Positions 49,640 through 62,551 of a stretch of DNA of 64,000 bases are shown here, piece after piece. Numbering within the stretch: position 1 is the first letter of the stretch; the number at the start of each line of letters is the position of its first letter. The translations under genes and the position numbers were made by a program. Origin of the DNA: Malurus cyaneus samueli (Eukaryota > Chordata > Aves > Passeriformes > Maluridae); NCBI GenBank assembly GCA_009741485.1, contig CM019218.1:34968387-35032386 (forward strand). Reading direction: 5' to 3'. The notes under the pieces were generated by a model. That model did not search any database and had not been told where the DNA came from. It was given only the letters and a program-made list of their open reading frames with translations.

Positions 49640-49834
49640 TAATGAGGCCGGCGCGTGCCTCATCTGCCGCGGGGCGCTGCCACGGGCGGCCCGGACACGC
49701 CGCGCCGCGATTGGGGCGGGCGGCACGCCACAGCGCCCGCGCGGCCGGGAGCGGGGAGCGCGGCAGCCGCCACGAGAGCCCGGCCGGCGCGGCGCTCCGA
49801 GCGCCCGCTCACCCCGAGCCGCCCGCGCCCCCGG
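49640..49834. promoter_or_regulatory. Dense CpG island with CCAAT and GC boxes (promoter-like)
   Basis: A very GC/CpG-dense block contains ATTGG (49710-49714, a CCAAT box on minus) directly joined to GGGGCGGG (49713-49720). It is about 5 kb upstream of DLL4. No transcript is identifiable, so it may be an unannotated RNA promoter or part of the DLL4 Polycomb-type CpG domain. Confidence 0.45.
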
Positions 49835-49861
49835 AAAAAAAAAAAAAAAAAAAAAAAAAAA
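49835..49861. repeat. A27 homopolymer at the edge of the CpG island
   Basis: An uninterrupted A run directly follows the GC-rich block. Confidence 0.97.
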
Positions 49862-49869
49862 GCACATTA

Positions 49870-50030
49870 CTGTTAAAGGCTGTAACGATCACTATTGAGT
49901 CTCTCGCTACAAATCGATGGCTTCTTTTCCATACAAATGCCTGCTTATGCCTTTATGTTCTCCATCTGTTTGTAGCTAACACCTGCCATTCAATAAATCG
50001 ATTTGGCCATTTAATGTAACAGCTTCCCGG
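49870..50030. promoter_or_regulatory. Candidate conserved noncoding element with paired AAATCGAT sites
   Basis: AT-rich sequence next to the CpG island carries AAATCGAT at 49911-49918 and again, inside the palindrome AAATCGATTT, at 49995-50004. These resemble CUX/ONECUT sites. Conservation cannot be tested here. Confidence 0.3.
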
Positions 50031-52057
50031 GACATTTTTTCATGCCAGATGCCACAGCAGCTCCAAACCTCTACGCCAGCCCAGCGCCCCATCAGCACAG
50101 CACGGGGCTGCACCTTGGCAGAAACCTGCTGCTGGGTGTGGAGTAGAGCTGAAAAGTGAAGAAAACATGAAAAAGTGGCTTTAGTAAGAAAAAAATTAGC
50201 ACTAACCCCACCGATTTCACCTTTTTGTTTAATGCTGTGGTTTCTGTATGCCTGGAGAAGTGGCACCTGGTCCTGGCTACCAGTGGCAGGTGTACAGGTG
50301 GTGCTGGGATTCCTCTGGGTCACAGGCATCAGGGAGTTTGTGACATTTTTGATTCACTTTTACGTTACTTGCCAAGAGACACTTCACATGTTTTAGGGGA
50401 TTTTGTGTTTTAAGGACACAAAGACACTGTCTGCAGTTTATCACCCCATGGCATGGGGCAAGGTTTCTTACTGGGACTTCTGGGATGAGAGGCCCCAGCA
50501 TGCCACTTGTTTCAGTGAAGTAGCTTTCTCTGAGAGGCCACTTTGATGGGCCTCGAGGCTGAGCCACCCCAGCCTGTCCCTGACTGCAGTCCCCGACAGG
50601 AAGAGCAAGGGCAGGTGAATGCTCACCCGTGTGCTGCTCTGCCCCATACCTTGGCAAATCTTGGGTTTCCTTTTGGCTGCCCCAAAACACTTTCCCTGCT
50701 AAGCTGACAGAGAGACAGAAAGATGGATCTCTCCAGGTGTCACCCCGTAGACCTCAGGGGAGGGAAAACAGCATCTGGGATATGAGAAAGCAATACAATA
50801 TGGCACGGAAAAGTTACAGGGTTATCTGCTCTTGGAGGAAGGCAGCAGCTCTGGGCTGGCCAAGTTCCTCCAGGGGAAGTGATTTCAGTACTGCTGGGAT
50901 TTTGTTTGACTGCATTTGTTGTATAATTGTTATATAATTATTATTGTGCCTAGAACCTTTGAAAAGTGCCTTTGCTTTAAATTTGAATAAATACATAAAA
51001 TGAAATGTAATACAAAAATAGTTAGGTATATGCACATATTTCAGCTATGTGGATCTCTCTCTTTCTTAATTAAATCAGTGCAGGTCATGGATACCATTTG
51101 TAAATGCACCTGTAAAAGCCTAACTTGCTTTAAAAGACAGAAAGTCATAACAGTTGTTTTGCACTTTTACCTGAGATAGCTGGATAAAATTGGGATTTCT
51201 CATAAAAAGCACCCCTGGTAGCTATGGCAGGAACTGAAAATAGTTACCCATGAAATGACCAAATATTTCTCTTTATTTTGAATCTGAGAGTTGTGGGTGA
51301 GATTGGCAGGGAAGAGTTGGAGGGGAGATTTCTCACTTGGAGCGTGGAGAGGTTCCCACGTTTTGTTTTATATACAAGTCATGTATGGATCAACATTCAT
51401 GGATGGGACAGTGGCCCGAAGCAGCATAACAAAACAAGTACAGGCTGCCTTCTTAGAGGGAAAGAATTCCTTTTGCAGGCTCCATAGTAAATGTCCCATG
51501 GGCCAGGCTTTGGGAACTCCTGCATCACAAGGTCTGTGTCTTCAAACAGATGGCCAGGCAGCCCTTGGCTACTTAGAATATGTTTGGGGCTATATTATAT
51601 AGCACTGAGTAAAGAGATCTGTCACAGAAAAACAGTAAAAGGCAGTTTTAACCTTTCCCTTGGGGAGTGGCGTGGATCCACGCTCTGCCTGTGTTAGCAG
51701 TCCCTCCTCTTCTGTCCCCCACACCGAGCCCACGGCATGTTTGGTCAGGACCCAGCATTGTGGCACTCTCTTCAGTCAGAGGAGGAAGCCTCAGGCCTCT
51801 GGCATGTGAGAGCTGGCAAAGCAAATCCCACAGTATGGCCTCAGGGCAGCCACTGTGCAGCCTGTGCCCGAGGGCAGAGAGCAGAGCAGAGCAGAGTTGG
51901 GAGTAACTTCTGGAGCGGCCAGAGGCGCATGGCATGCAACCCTGCATGCATCAGATGTTGGTGATGCGCCATCACCCCACCGGTGCTTGGGCTGGTCCCT
52001 CGTAGCAGGAGGTCTCCTTCCATCAAGGGATTGTGGCTGCACCCGGTGTTTGCTGAG

Positions 52058-52091
52058 CTCTTCTGCTTTCCTCACTCTTCTGCTTTCCTCA
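52058..52091. repeat. Perfect tandem duplication of a 17-mer
   Basis: CTCTTCTGCTTTCCTCA occurs twice, head to tail, without mismatch. Confidence 0.95.
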
Positions 52092-53882
52092 AGCTTCTGT
52101 TGTTGGGCAGAAGCTGTTAAATGCCTGGGGCTGAATTTCTGGAGAGATGTTTAAGCTGGTACCAGCAGGACTCAATGGAGTTGCACCTGCTTGTGCACCA
52201 GGATCAGCTGCAGCAAGGGAGCAGCAGCAGCAAACGTCTCAGAGCTGCACACCGGTAAAAGTAAAGGTATTTAAAATACAGCTGGCCACTTAAGTAAGAA
52301 AATCCACTTTGAAATCATTTCACCAGAGGTAAAGCTTGCAGATGACTGGAGAGAGAGACCGTCCTGACTTCTTATCCGTAGCATTTATATTTATTTCTAG
52401 TAAAAAAAAAAAAGTTTTAACCAGGACCAGCTGCTTCCTCAGCCAATCAAAACCAGTCCTAGATCGTCCAGATGGAGTCACTCAAGACAGAGACATGAAC
52501 GAGGGCTGCCACCGGCTCCAGGATTTCTGGGTTTGTCCTATTTTAAGATGATCTTGCATCCTGCAAACACTGCTTATGGGAAATGATTGGGTGCAGAAAT
52601 CGTAGTGGGGGCCCATGAGGCAGCCTCATGTGGAGATGTGGCGATGTGGCATGCTGACATTTTGGCATAACGTGGTGATGATTTTATGTTAGCATCAGCC
52701 CTCCAAGAGGAAAGTAAATATGTGACACATTGTTCAGGGAAACAAAACAAACCAGACAATGAGGTCCTGTGCCCAGTGACTGATGTAGCCTCTGAAGGCC
52801 CATGCAAAAGCTCTATTCTTTTGTGATCTGGGGATGCTGGGAGAATGAGTGCATCAGGGTATCCAATACCCATCCCTGGACCATCCAGCCCTCCTCGCTT
52901 TTTGTCTTTGTGTGCGGCCATGCAGGGAGCAAACACAGAGCACCCGCTGAGTTTCTATTGTTTCTCCTGTCTAATGGCCCTTCTTAGCCATGGAGGAGTG
53001 GGATGGATTTGAGCCTTGTGCACATTGTTCTTGGGGTTCAAAAGAATACTGAAACTAGAGCAGTAGTTAGTATGACAATGGAATAGAAATGAACATTCAC
53101 TTCAGTGGCTGTGGATGGCACAGGGGCTTAGCTAATGGGACAAGGGAGAAGAAAATTAATGAATCTTTCTGTTTGTCTGTTGACCTATCAGCATAAATAT
53201 CTTGTCACTCATATGTGACAGCAAATCTAGTTGGCTTGTAAGAGCCCAGCTTGCCTGAGCTCCCAGCTCTATTCTTTAAATCAAAAGTTTCATCAGGTAA
53301 TTTGACAGGCTGAAAAAAGCTGGTACTTGACCACATAGTGAGTCCCAAATGGATGAGCAATAAACACTTTATCTGTGAGTGTCAGAAGATGTAAAACTGG
53401 CGGTACACTGATGGCATGGGTACAGACTCCTTCCTCCCTCTCTGTGCCCATGGATGGTCTCAGAGGTGCTCTTTTTCAGCCTACACAGAAGCCTTTCTTG
53501 ATTTGAGCTGTGAGGACTTCCCATGAGGCTCTTAAGTGCTCTTACATAGGACTGTGCCACCACCCTTAGCCAGCAGCGAGGGATCAAGAAGTCTTTTGTC
53601 ACCAGGTGCCCTTTGTCAGAGACTGCTTAAGGGTGACAGCCACTAAAGTCTGTCCAGGTGACCAGATCATCTGTGGGAGGGCAGACAGCAGCATCCCTCC
53701 CATCCTGAAGGGAATGGAGCAATTAAACAGTTGGATAAGGCTGACACACTGTCCTGTTTGAAAGCCTGGGGTGAGGCACGGGCCCATTCTGTGTGGTTCT
53801 TCTCATACATACAAATGCTGCATGGAAACCCTGCTTCTCAGAGCCTCTACGAAAATATTTTAATAGGTACATAGGCTACATT

Positions 53883-53924
53883 AATTATTTACATTTCCTC
53901 TTACTTGAGGAAATGTAAATAATT
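53883..53924. repeat. Perfect 18-bp inverted repeat with 6-base loop
   Basis: The arm AATTATTTACATTTCCTC at 53883-53900 is exactly complementary to 53907-53924, around loop TTACTT. Each arm includes a forkhead-like TGTAAAT and an ETS-like GAGGAAAT. Confidence 0.95.
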
Positions 53925-56763
53925 GAGTCAACGCTAAGAGATGGGACCATATCGTTCATTCTGGGAGGGGACTCTGAGCTGACAAGATGAATCACCATAT
54001 GAAGAAGCCCTTTTTCCTCCATTGACTCCAAAGGACCCTGAATGACCTGATCAGGTGAGATCTCTTACTTATAGAAAGCTGAAGCGAGATGAGGCTGATC
54101 CCTTCCTTAGTGCCTGAGTAGAGCAGGAATGATGTGGTTTACCCTGATACACAGCAGCTCAGGTGACACCTGAGCATCAGCGACTGGCCCGTGCTCAGAA
54201 TGTCTGGCTGAGATTAGGATCAGGAGTGTCTTAGTTCTGTCAAGAGCACAACCCTTATGTCAAAATTTGGAGAACTAAGCATAAGGTCTAAATAGATACA
54301 GTCTCATAGATTGCTTGCATTTTGGCACTATTTCCACTGAAACCTGCCCTATGCCACAGCAGGACACCTCAGCAAAAAGCATCACTACAACCCGGAAAGG
54401 GTGCAAGCTGGGATATCTGGATTAAGCTGGGGATCTCTACCACAATCATGATGCTGAATGGATTAATTGGCAAAATCAGGTTGTGCACTGTGGATTAGAT
54501 TTTGAGCACCCTTTCAACTTTGGGGGCAGGGGAGTCTTATGCAAGATTCTGTTTTAGGCCTGTTCCCAACAAAATCTGGAGCACTGCAGTAAAGGTAGAA
54601 TGAGGAATATTTCAAGTAACATACACTATAACTAATGAACTCTTTATAGCTTACAGAGCATTTCAATTTTATTGTTTATACATTGAGAATGCTCCAAAAC
54701 AGATAGCGCAATGAATCAATAGCTTTTAAAATATGTCTGGGTTTTATTACTTCATTAGGGGATCTCATAGTTAACCCTTGAATAATCAGCTTAAAAGCAG
54801 AAGGCAGATTTACTGGCATACGGTTTTACATGGATGCTTTGCTGGTCAAATGCCAAGATATATAGCAATTTAGATGTCCAGTGTGTTTATTATCTAGTAC
54901 CTAGCAGAGACTTCAGCCTTCGGTCTTGGATCATACAGTAGCAGCTCAAGTCATTGGATAGTATCATCAAACTGGGATTCTTTAACTCTTACACTGGGAA
55001 ACATCTCATTCTGTTCATGATGGATTGTCCTGTAAAGGCACTTTACATGCTTATTTTGGTGCCTGCTTGTTTCCCCATTTAAGAGTTTTGGCCACATTCT
55101 CATGTTGTGTTTTCATTCTTGCTTCAGAACCCCTGAGGACAGGAGCTGCTTTTTGTCTCATTTTAGAAACAATTCACAGCTGATTAATTTCTGCTAACTC
55201 TTCAAGCTGAGGAAAACAGTAAGCATTCATTTGCAAGGACTAATTGCAGCCTTAAAGTATTCCTAGATGTAGCATTTTTATTTGAGGTTTTTTGTTTTAT
55301 TGCAAGACCTTTTATGAGCCTTTTTCCTCATCGTTTCCCATTTCTTCTTCCATCAGAAAGGGTAGCAGGAGTTGCAACAGGAAGGCAGTCTATGTCTTAT
55401 TGCCTTGAATTTCAACCAGCATGATATCTGTTTTTTTCTCAGACGAGAGGAGGTCTAGCAGGGAAGCAATGACAGAAGATGCTGAAGATAAAATTCTGTC
55501 AGGAGTACAACTGGTCATCCAAATTCTGCTCCCTCCTACCTGCTCTCCTTGCCTGGGGGATCCTAGTTTACCGGTGGCAGGTGTTCCATGGGATGCTCAC
55601 TGAGCTCTGTTGCCTACCAGCACTACAGCAGGAGAAGAGTGGTGAATTGGAGAGGGAAAGGCTATGTGACAGGAAACACACTTATCCTTGGTCTGCTGCT
55701 GGTAGGGTTTTGCTTGGAGTTTGCAGCTGAGGCCAGAGATGGTGGGATATTCTGGATGTTTAAAGGGAGAATAAGTACTGGACAGGTGTTGAAGGTGATG
55801 TTGCTTGTGAAGATCCCAGCATAAAGAGTGAAGAAAACATTAAAAAAGACATAAGAAAACAGTAAAAGGAGAAAAAGTATGGAGGCAATTTCTTTGTGTG
55901 GTGTGGAGAAGGAGGTGGGACAGAGAGCAGGGGGCTGGGTTTGAAGAGGTGCCCAGAAAGTCTGATTGAGCCCACAAACTGGTGTTATACCAGACATGAG
56001 TTGAAGGCAATCATTTGGGAAAAAAAAAAACCAATCAACAACTGCGTGCTTTTGCTGTGCGTTGGTTGTCATCAGTTCTCAGAACAGGTTCTTACTCTTT
56101 CTCTTCTTATTTACTAGATTGGCAAACTGGTGAAATCAAGCTCAATTCTAAAATTGCTGTTCATTACTTCCATTCACATAATTTTTATCTGCACAGTCAT
56201 TCAGAGGCAAGGTAATTAGAAAATTCCCAGAAATCACCACACAGCCTGGATGAGGAAATGCTGACAAAAGCCGCTGTACAATACTTAAAGAACAGAATCT
56301 TTCTTAGCAAAACACAGCAATGTTCACAATATTGTTTTGTCCTGTGTATGAACACCAAAGTGGTTTCAGTTCGCTCTTAAAGTAACAGATTGGCAAGTTT
56401 TGTTGCTCAGAAATCTGCTGGGGAGTCAAAGCCTTGTGCTGCTGTGGACACCAAAGCACCTCTAATGACAGATTCAGTACTGCCATATTTATTGAAGTGC
56501 TTTGTGTAGAGCTTAGCTAGCCTGGAAATGTGCTGCCCATAATCCTATCAGACACTGTTAAACCAATGAAAGCAGCCACCAAATTCTGTGTCAGTGGGTC
56601 ACGGTTCAGACCAGGTTCCTCTGATGCCACAAACTAATTTTCCTTGAATTCAGTGCTGCTGGGAGATTTTTGACAGGCAACTTTATAGGCTGTGGCTCTC
56701 TCTTACTAATGGATCCACTATAGCACAAGCAGACGAAGTGCAAGATATTCTGCTCCACTCTTC

Positions 56764-57335
56764 TGTTGTGGTTTAGCTCCAGCCTCTCACTCCTCCCTTC
56801 CAGTGGGATGGGGGAGAGAATCAGAACAGCAAATGTGAGCAAACTGATGGGTTGAGATAAAGATATTTTACCAAACAAAGCCAAAACCTCAGGTGCAAGC
56901 AAAGCAGAACAAGGAATTAATTCACTACTTCCCATGGGCAGGGAGTTGTTCAGCCATTCACAGGAGTTTGTACAATCACACTTAACAGTGACTTGGGAAG
57001 ACAAATGCCATAATTTCAAATATCCTCTTCCTTTCTGCCCCCCCTCCCCCTCCACTCTGTATATGGAACATGATGCCATAAGGTACGGAATATCTCTTTG
57101 GTCAGTTGGGGTCTGCTGTGCCAGCCGTGTCTCCTCCCAAAAGCTTATGCACCCCCAGACCCTGACTGGTGGGAGTGGGGTGAGAGGCAGAGATGATCTT
57201 GGCACTGTGCAACCACTTCTGTGCAGTAACGAAAACATTCCCATGACATCAACATTGTTTTCAGCACAAATCCAAAACACAGTCCCCTACTAGTGACTAT
57301 GAAGAAAACAAACTATCCCAGCCAACACCATCACA
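56764..57335 (-). mobile_element. Solo LTR of an avian endogenous retrovirus
   Basis: The segment runs from 'tgttgtggtttagctccagc', through 'cagtgggatgggggagagaa', 'gggttgagataa', 'ggaatatctctttggtcagt' and 'acatcaacattgttttcagc', to 'actatcccagcc'. These are landmarks of an LTR common in birds. In its own orientation (minus) it begins near 57335 with TG and ends CA at 56764. No internal retroviral genes flank it, so it is a solo LTR. I could not settle the target-site duplication. Confidence 0.85.
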
Positions 57336-58880
57336 CTGTCTAGTGTTCCTTCATGCCAGTGTGGAAGGATAGCTAGTGGCATTAGAAAGTTTGTACCACA
57401 CCCATCAGAAAAGATGCTTGCATGCTTTTCATGTGGATTGGTGCCCATGGGCAGTAAGGCAGAAGCCATTCAGTTCATTGTATGCAAGGCAGGTGGAGTG
57501 TAGGGATGGCAGTGTTTCTTGGTCATTAACATGTAGGGTGGTGACTTGGAGTGAATCCACAAGCCTCTTCACCAGCAGGTCCTGTTGGTGATTTTGCTGA
57601 GACTGCTGAGCTGCTGTTTTCCAGCACTGGTTAACTTTGGGGATTGCACTCTAAAAAGTCTCAGGAATGGATGAAATTGATCACTTCTACCCACTGAGTC
57701 TGTGAAGCTCTCAATAGACCAAACTGTCTCATGCTTGCCTTCATTTTCACACCTTCCTTTGGGTGGAATCTCAGAAGATTTTGGAACAGAGCTTGGGGAT
57801 AAAACTCAACTGCCTCTAATTCAGATCTGCAATATTGGCATGCTTGGAGCTCTGCACAGGGCTCTGGTCTTTCCATACACAGGAAAAGGGCAGGAAAGAC
57901 CTACACAATATTTGAGGACATGGAGTGGCAACTCCATTCACATCTGCCAGCAGTGGAATGGGGGGCCTGTGAGAACAGACTCTATGAAATCTGCAGACCA
58001 GGCTTGAACAATGCAGTTGCTGGCAATATCTGTGACCTTGGACTGATACAATGAGAAGAGAGTGGTTGGCTCAGTGGTGTATTTTCCATGTAGAGAGCAA
58101 ATGAATGCCTAACTGACATGATATCTTTATTTCTTCTGTCCATCCAGAAATCAAAACTGTAAGAGACCACTGGAACAAGCAAAGGCCGTCCATTTCTTTG
58201 GTGCATTGCCACCCCCACACCGTCATGGGCTATTAATCTTTACAGCAAGTTCTCTTCCACCACCCACCCACAAGCCCTGTCACTCAGCCCATTAACATGG
58301 TTTCTTTGAATCTTGGTTTTGTCTTGATACAGCTATTTTAATAATAGCTGAAGCTATAGATAGCTGTCATCACCTTGAGATTAGGGTCCTGGTCTTATCA
58401 TCTGGTGAACACAAGGCAGAGTTTAACTGAAGTGTAACTTAAAGGAACTGAAAGTGGACTGCATGCACTCATTTATGGTAAATAAGAAGTTTGCTGAAAA
58501 GAGGTGGGTTGTCTGTGAGTCAACACCTGTACCTGCTTTTGTGGTGTGTCATACCCTAGTATTTGCTGGACTGTGCAGGAAGGGCTGCCTCCTTGTTCCT
58601 GGTATGATTCAGTGCTATCCTACCTGCCAGCAGGTACCTCTTCCAGCTCTGCAGAGGGCTGTGCTGATGTTGTTTTGTGGGGAGCACAGAAATGGTGACT
58701 ATGTGCAGTGGATCAGCGGATGTGTGGTGACCTTTTCTGCTTTTTAGCTCTCCCTCCAAGGAGAAAATTAACGCCTTCTTTTTTTTTTTTCTTTTTTTTT
58801 CCACAGCCACAGAATCACAGCTGGCTCAGCAAGGGCCCATCAGAGTATGGTTTTGTTGACTCAAGATTATTAATTTAGCA
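57336..58880. other. Intergenic, nothing recognised
   Basis: No supported gene. A T-rich run at 58777-58800 is followed by 'cacagaatcacag', which could be a decayed CR1 tail but is too short to call. Confidence 0.5.
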
Positions 58881-58889
58881 GATTTCCGT

Positions 58890-59310
58890 TGGAGATGCTC
58901 ACAAACGTGGGAATTGCTGGGTTAATTTCATAAAAGATAGAAAAATTGGCAGCAGAATGATTTTTTGGAAAAGCAAATTAAAGTAAAGGAAAGAAGCGGG
59001 TGTGAAGTAAATTATTTGCAGTGGAGTGTTTTCCTTTCTGAACTTGCAGAGAATGTAAGGGTATTTCCTGGGGACAAGAATGTCACATTTAGAGGTGTCC
59101 TTCCTTTGCTAATACAGAGGCAAAAATCCCTTAACAGTTAAATATTTCCTGCTCAAACATGCCCATTACAGGCAGAAGAGGTTCTGTAATTAGTGTTTAC
59201 TGGACCTTTGGGTCTTTGTTTTAGTTCCCACTTACATTTAATTTGCTGTGAAGAATAAAGTTGCAGTACAAATAATTAAGGAAGTTTTTCGAAATCATGT
59301 TATTGTTTCA
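58890..59310. promoter_or_regulatory. Candidate DLL4 distal enhancer, about -14 kb
   Basis: This AT-rich segment holds an RBPJ consensus CGTGGGAA (58906-58913) and an opposed TTCCCACT (59225-59232). It also has two identical ETS octamers ATTTCCTG (59063-59070, 59144-59151), a forkhead core TGTTTAC (59194-59200) and a SOX-like ATTGTT (59302-59307). Mammalian DLL4 has endothelial enhancers at roughly -12 and -16 kb; orthology here is inferred. Confidence 0.45.
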
Positions 59311-59766
59311 TTTGTGCCTGAGCAATTCCTGCAAAGAGGGAAACATGAACAAATATGATGTATTTATCTCATATCTCAGAGAATGCTGTGGCTGTTGCCA
59401 GAGGAGATTTCTGTTAATAAACCTGCTTATTGGATTTTTCCACCAGAGAGAAAAAATTTTCTAGGTGGCAACTCAGTTCAGTGCCCTTTTTGAGAGCAGC
59501 TGAGCTTCCATGAGCCTTGAGGAACAGAGTGCACTGCATTGACTTTGAAACATCTGGGGGATTTTCATTGTACAGCAGGAACTTTGGGTTAAAAAACTGG
59601 TGCAAAACTATGCAGGGAAAGGGTTAACAACATATGAAAAGAAAACCAGCCAGTGGATTTCTATCTTCTCCCAGGTCTAAGCAACTAGGTCAGGGCATAG
59701 CCTTTTTTGGTAGACTCTTTGAGTATGGTAGACCCCTCATTATTTGCTGTCTCTTTATCCCTTGTA

Positions 59767-59863
59767 GCCTGGTGTGGTTGAAGATGTCCTTGCTCATTGC
59801 AGAGGGGTTGAACTACATGAGCTTTAAAGGTCCCTTCCAACTCAAACTATTCCATGATTCTAT
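59767..59863 (+). mobile_element. CR1 LINE 3' end fragment
   Basis: 'ctggtgtggttgaagatgtc', 'ggttgaactacatgagcttt' and 'ggtcccttccaactcaaact', ending 'tccatgattctat', match the CR1 3' terminus. About 100 bases remain. Confidence 0.85.
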
Positions 59864-62412
59864 ACTGCAAGCAGGAACAGTCTTTCAGTGTTTATATCAA
59901 CATTTGGCTAAGGACTGGCTTCAGGATCTGGAGGAAGTGATGCAAGGCAGTTCTTGATGTAGCTGATATGCTTGTTTGAAGATGCAGACACATACCTGAA
60001 GTGGGAATTTAGACCTTTGGCTTTCAATGCTGCAGCCAGCTACTCTTTCAGGTGGACTTGAGCAAATCTCCCCTCAGCTTGCCCTCAGTCAGGCAAGTCA
60101 AGCCTGACTTGTAAAAATATGGCAAAATACGTCGTGTTTTCCTCAACAAGTAGGTTCTGCATGTTCTTCATGTCTTGCAGTGGGTCTGGCTTTGTTATTG
60201 TGAGTCTTTGGCCTGAAGCAACCTGGAACAACACTGCTTGAGAAAGGCCTCCTACACAGTCTCCAGTACTCCTGATTCTCTTCTTAGTGAAGAGCATCTC
60301 GAGAGCAGTTTTTCCCTCAGATCTGGAAAGTGTAACCCCAGGTGTGATCCTCCTGTGCACTGTGAGGAGGACTACGTGTGTCTGTGACTATGCAGGGGAG
60401 CAGCACACTCAAAACTTCCAAAGGTGGAGGTCTTCTTGAAAATCTCCCTTGCAATTTAATGTGTGCAGCAGAGCACTGTACAGACTGCAAAATTTCTGTC
60501 CTCGTCTGAAAGTGCCTCTGATTGGAGTGCTTTGGGAGTTGAGCCCACGGTTGTGCCCACTGCAGAAACACTATCGCTTGAGTACCAATGGGTTTGAGGG
60601 GTGTGGGTATTTGGAGGTAGGAACAATTCAGATTCCAAGTTTCAAACTCTGAGTGTGAAATGTGCGAGAGTTTTTAATCACCCTTCAGCCCATTGTATTT
60701 CTATCATTAATCCTTCAGTGCAACTAACCTTCACAGTAGGTGAACTTTTCCCTTTTTCCCCTTGTCATACATCTAGGTCCCACTTTGTGCCCATTCTAAT
60801 TATTAGTGAAACACAGCATCTTTATGATGCCCTGGTAGTCCAGAGACTCCAGTCCGGGGCAGGAAATTCCCATCATTAAGGGTTTGCTGAACTCTCTCTC
60901 TCCAGAAAATGACATTTACTAATTACATCATTTTGATGTATATGATACCCAATCCAAACATGTTATAAATTAGCAAAAGCTCATTTGTTTCATGGAAAGT
61001 ATTGTTCTTCTTTTATTCAATGACCTTTTTGTTCCTCCACATCCTGGACCAATCAAGTGCCGGTGCAGTGGCTTACTTCTGAGCACAGACAATAGCTTAT
61101 TCCGTCTATTCTGTTCAGATGACTGTAGGAATAGGCAGTCACTTTGTCATGTGGAGACTGGAGGTTGTATAAAACCCTTTTTCCCACCATTTACAGAGTG
61201 TCTGAATCCTGAGAGGAAAACCCTGTCATAATAATAATAATAATAATCCAGAAGCTAGAGCTCATTGAAGTTTTCTCAGCTTTATGATTTGGGTGGGGTT
61301 GGAATGCACCCTCCCCAGCCAAGGCTCCCTCAAATTTTTAGCACTGTAGCATGGACTGCCTTTCCTTACGTTTCTAGCAGCAGGCAGTACATCTTTCAAT
61401 GAGCTTCATGTGCAGTTTCCACAGAGAAGCTTCATTCTCTCACAAATGTAGTAGCCCTAGGGGCTGACTGGTGCAAATCCATTGCTTTCTTCTCTGAACA
61501 GTCTGGGACAGGGAGTGCCTTTCTCCTGTGCACTTGTCGAGCAGGAGCCCTGCGCTGGACTGGTTGTGGCTGTTATTCAAACACACCACAGTCCTCAGCC
61601 ACCTTCTCACTGCTGCAGGCCCTGCTTCAGATAAAGCTTCCCATAGGGAGTTTCTCTGGGAAAGCTCTCAGCTGGAGAATGGAAGGAGCAGGGTGAAGGA
61701 GAAGCTGACACTGTGGCAATGTCCTAAGGTACCTTCTGTCAGTGGCCTCAGCCAACACCACCCTGGGGCTGGGGCAAGGGGTTTTGAAGTGCTGGGGAGA
61801 TGCAGGTGGATGATGGCAGTGGTTTCTACTGTGCAAGAAGGCTCTCTCAGCAGTGTTTTGTACTATCCAGGCACCAAGACAGCTGCAAGACTCCTGAGGC
61901 CAGCCAAAGGGGAGCAGCATCCGGCAGAACCTCTGGGACAAGGTCAGAGCTCATGGCCACCCCACAGCCAAAGGCTGCAGGAGCCTCTCTGTGCCACAGG
62001 GTCCCAGGGAGCAGGCAGGGACAGAGGGAGCAGGGGCAGAGGCAGGAGGAGGACTGACAGCTGTAAATCCCAGGAACGCAGCAGCTCTCCAGTGCCGCTG
62101 CTATCCAGAGGGGAAGCACGGAGACACAAACGGAGAGGCGTTACACGTGTTTGGTAGGGCCGGGAGAGGGCTGAGAGACCTCATCAGCATCATTCATATA
62201 TTTCTGAGCAGTCATTTAGTACTGCTCTTCTTCCTACCAGCCCTTTTGGAAGGCAGCATGTACCATTCACAACAAGTGTTTATCTTCCAGCTTTAAAGAC
62301 AGACGTCAGAATATTTCCCTCCTTATTCATGCTCCGTTTTTTCTCACAGCCCAATTATTCATGACATCACCACCTTTTCCTCCTCAGCCCCAGACACAGT
62401 GTTTCTGTGGCT
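59864..62412. other. Intergenic, no supported gene
   Basis: No exon-like block. A 209-codon plus-strand frame at 61528-62157 is low complexity toward its end and has no recognisable domain. Confidence 0.5.
61228..61248. repeat. (ATA)n microsatellite
   Basis: Seven perfect ATA/AAT units. Confidence 0.95.
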
Positions 62413-62427
62413 NNNNNNNNNNNNNNN
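62413..62427. other. Assembly gap (15 N)
   Basis: Fifteen undetermined bases; true gap size unknown. Confidence 1.
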
Positions 62428-62505
62428 GGAACAGGAGGGAAAAAATTCGTGGTTTCATGTGGAAATGTTAAATGAGAAACACAGCCATGGAAAACTCAGA
62501 TGCGC

Positions 62506-62551
62506 TCACACTCACACACATGCACACACACAGAGCAACAACAACAACAAC
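62506..62551. repeat. (CA)n then (CAA)n microsatellite
   Basis: An imperfect CA run passes into five CAA units about 80 bases from the assembly gap. Confidence 0.9.

Larger units (their letters stand above)
50031..56763. other. Intergenic, no supported gene
   Basis: Mid-GC DNA with no exon-like block. It contains a GCAGA repeat near 51871-51896, a 17-bp tandem duplication and a perfect inverted repeat, listed separately. Confidence 0.55.

Noticed and set aside
54045..54056. 12-bp palindrome ACCTGATCAGGT
   Set aside because: Short palindromes of this length are expected by chance in 64 kb, and no context supports a function.
56606..57280. 224-codon minus-strand frame
   Set aside because: Most of it lies inside the solo LTR, which carries no gene, and its product resembles no retroviral or host protein.
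58800..58850. Possible CR1 tail ('cacagaatcacag')
   Set aside because: Similarity is limited to about a dozen bases beside a T run, too little to distinguish from chance.
61528..62157. 209-codon plus-strand frame
   Set aside because: No recognisable domain, a Gly/Arg/Gln-rich low-complexity end, and no exon signals.
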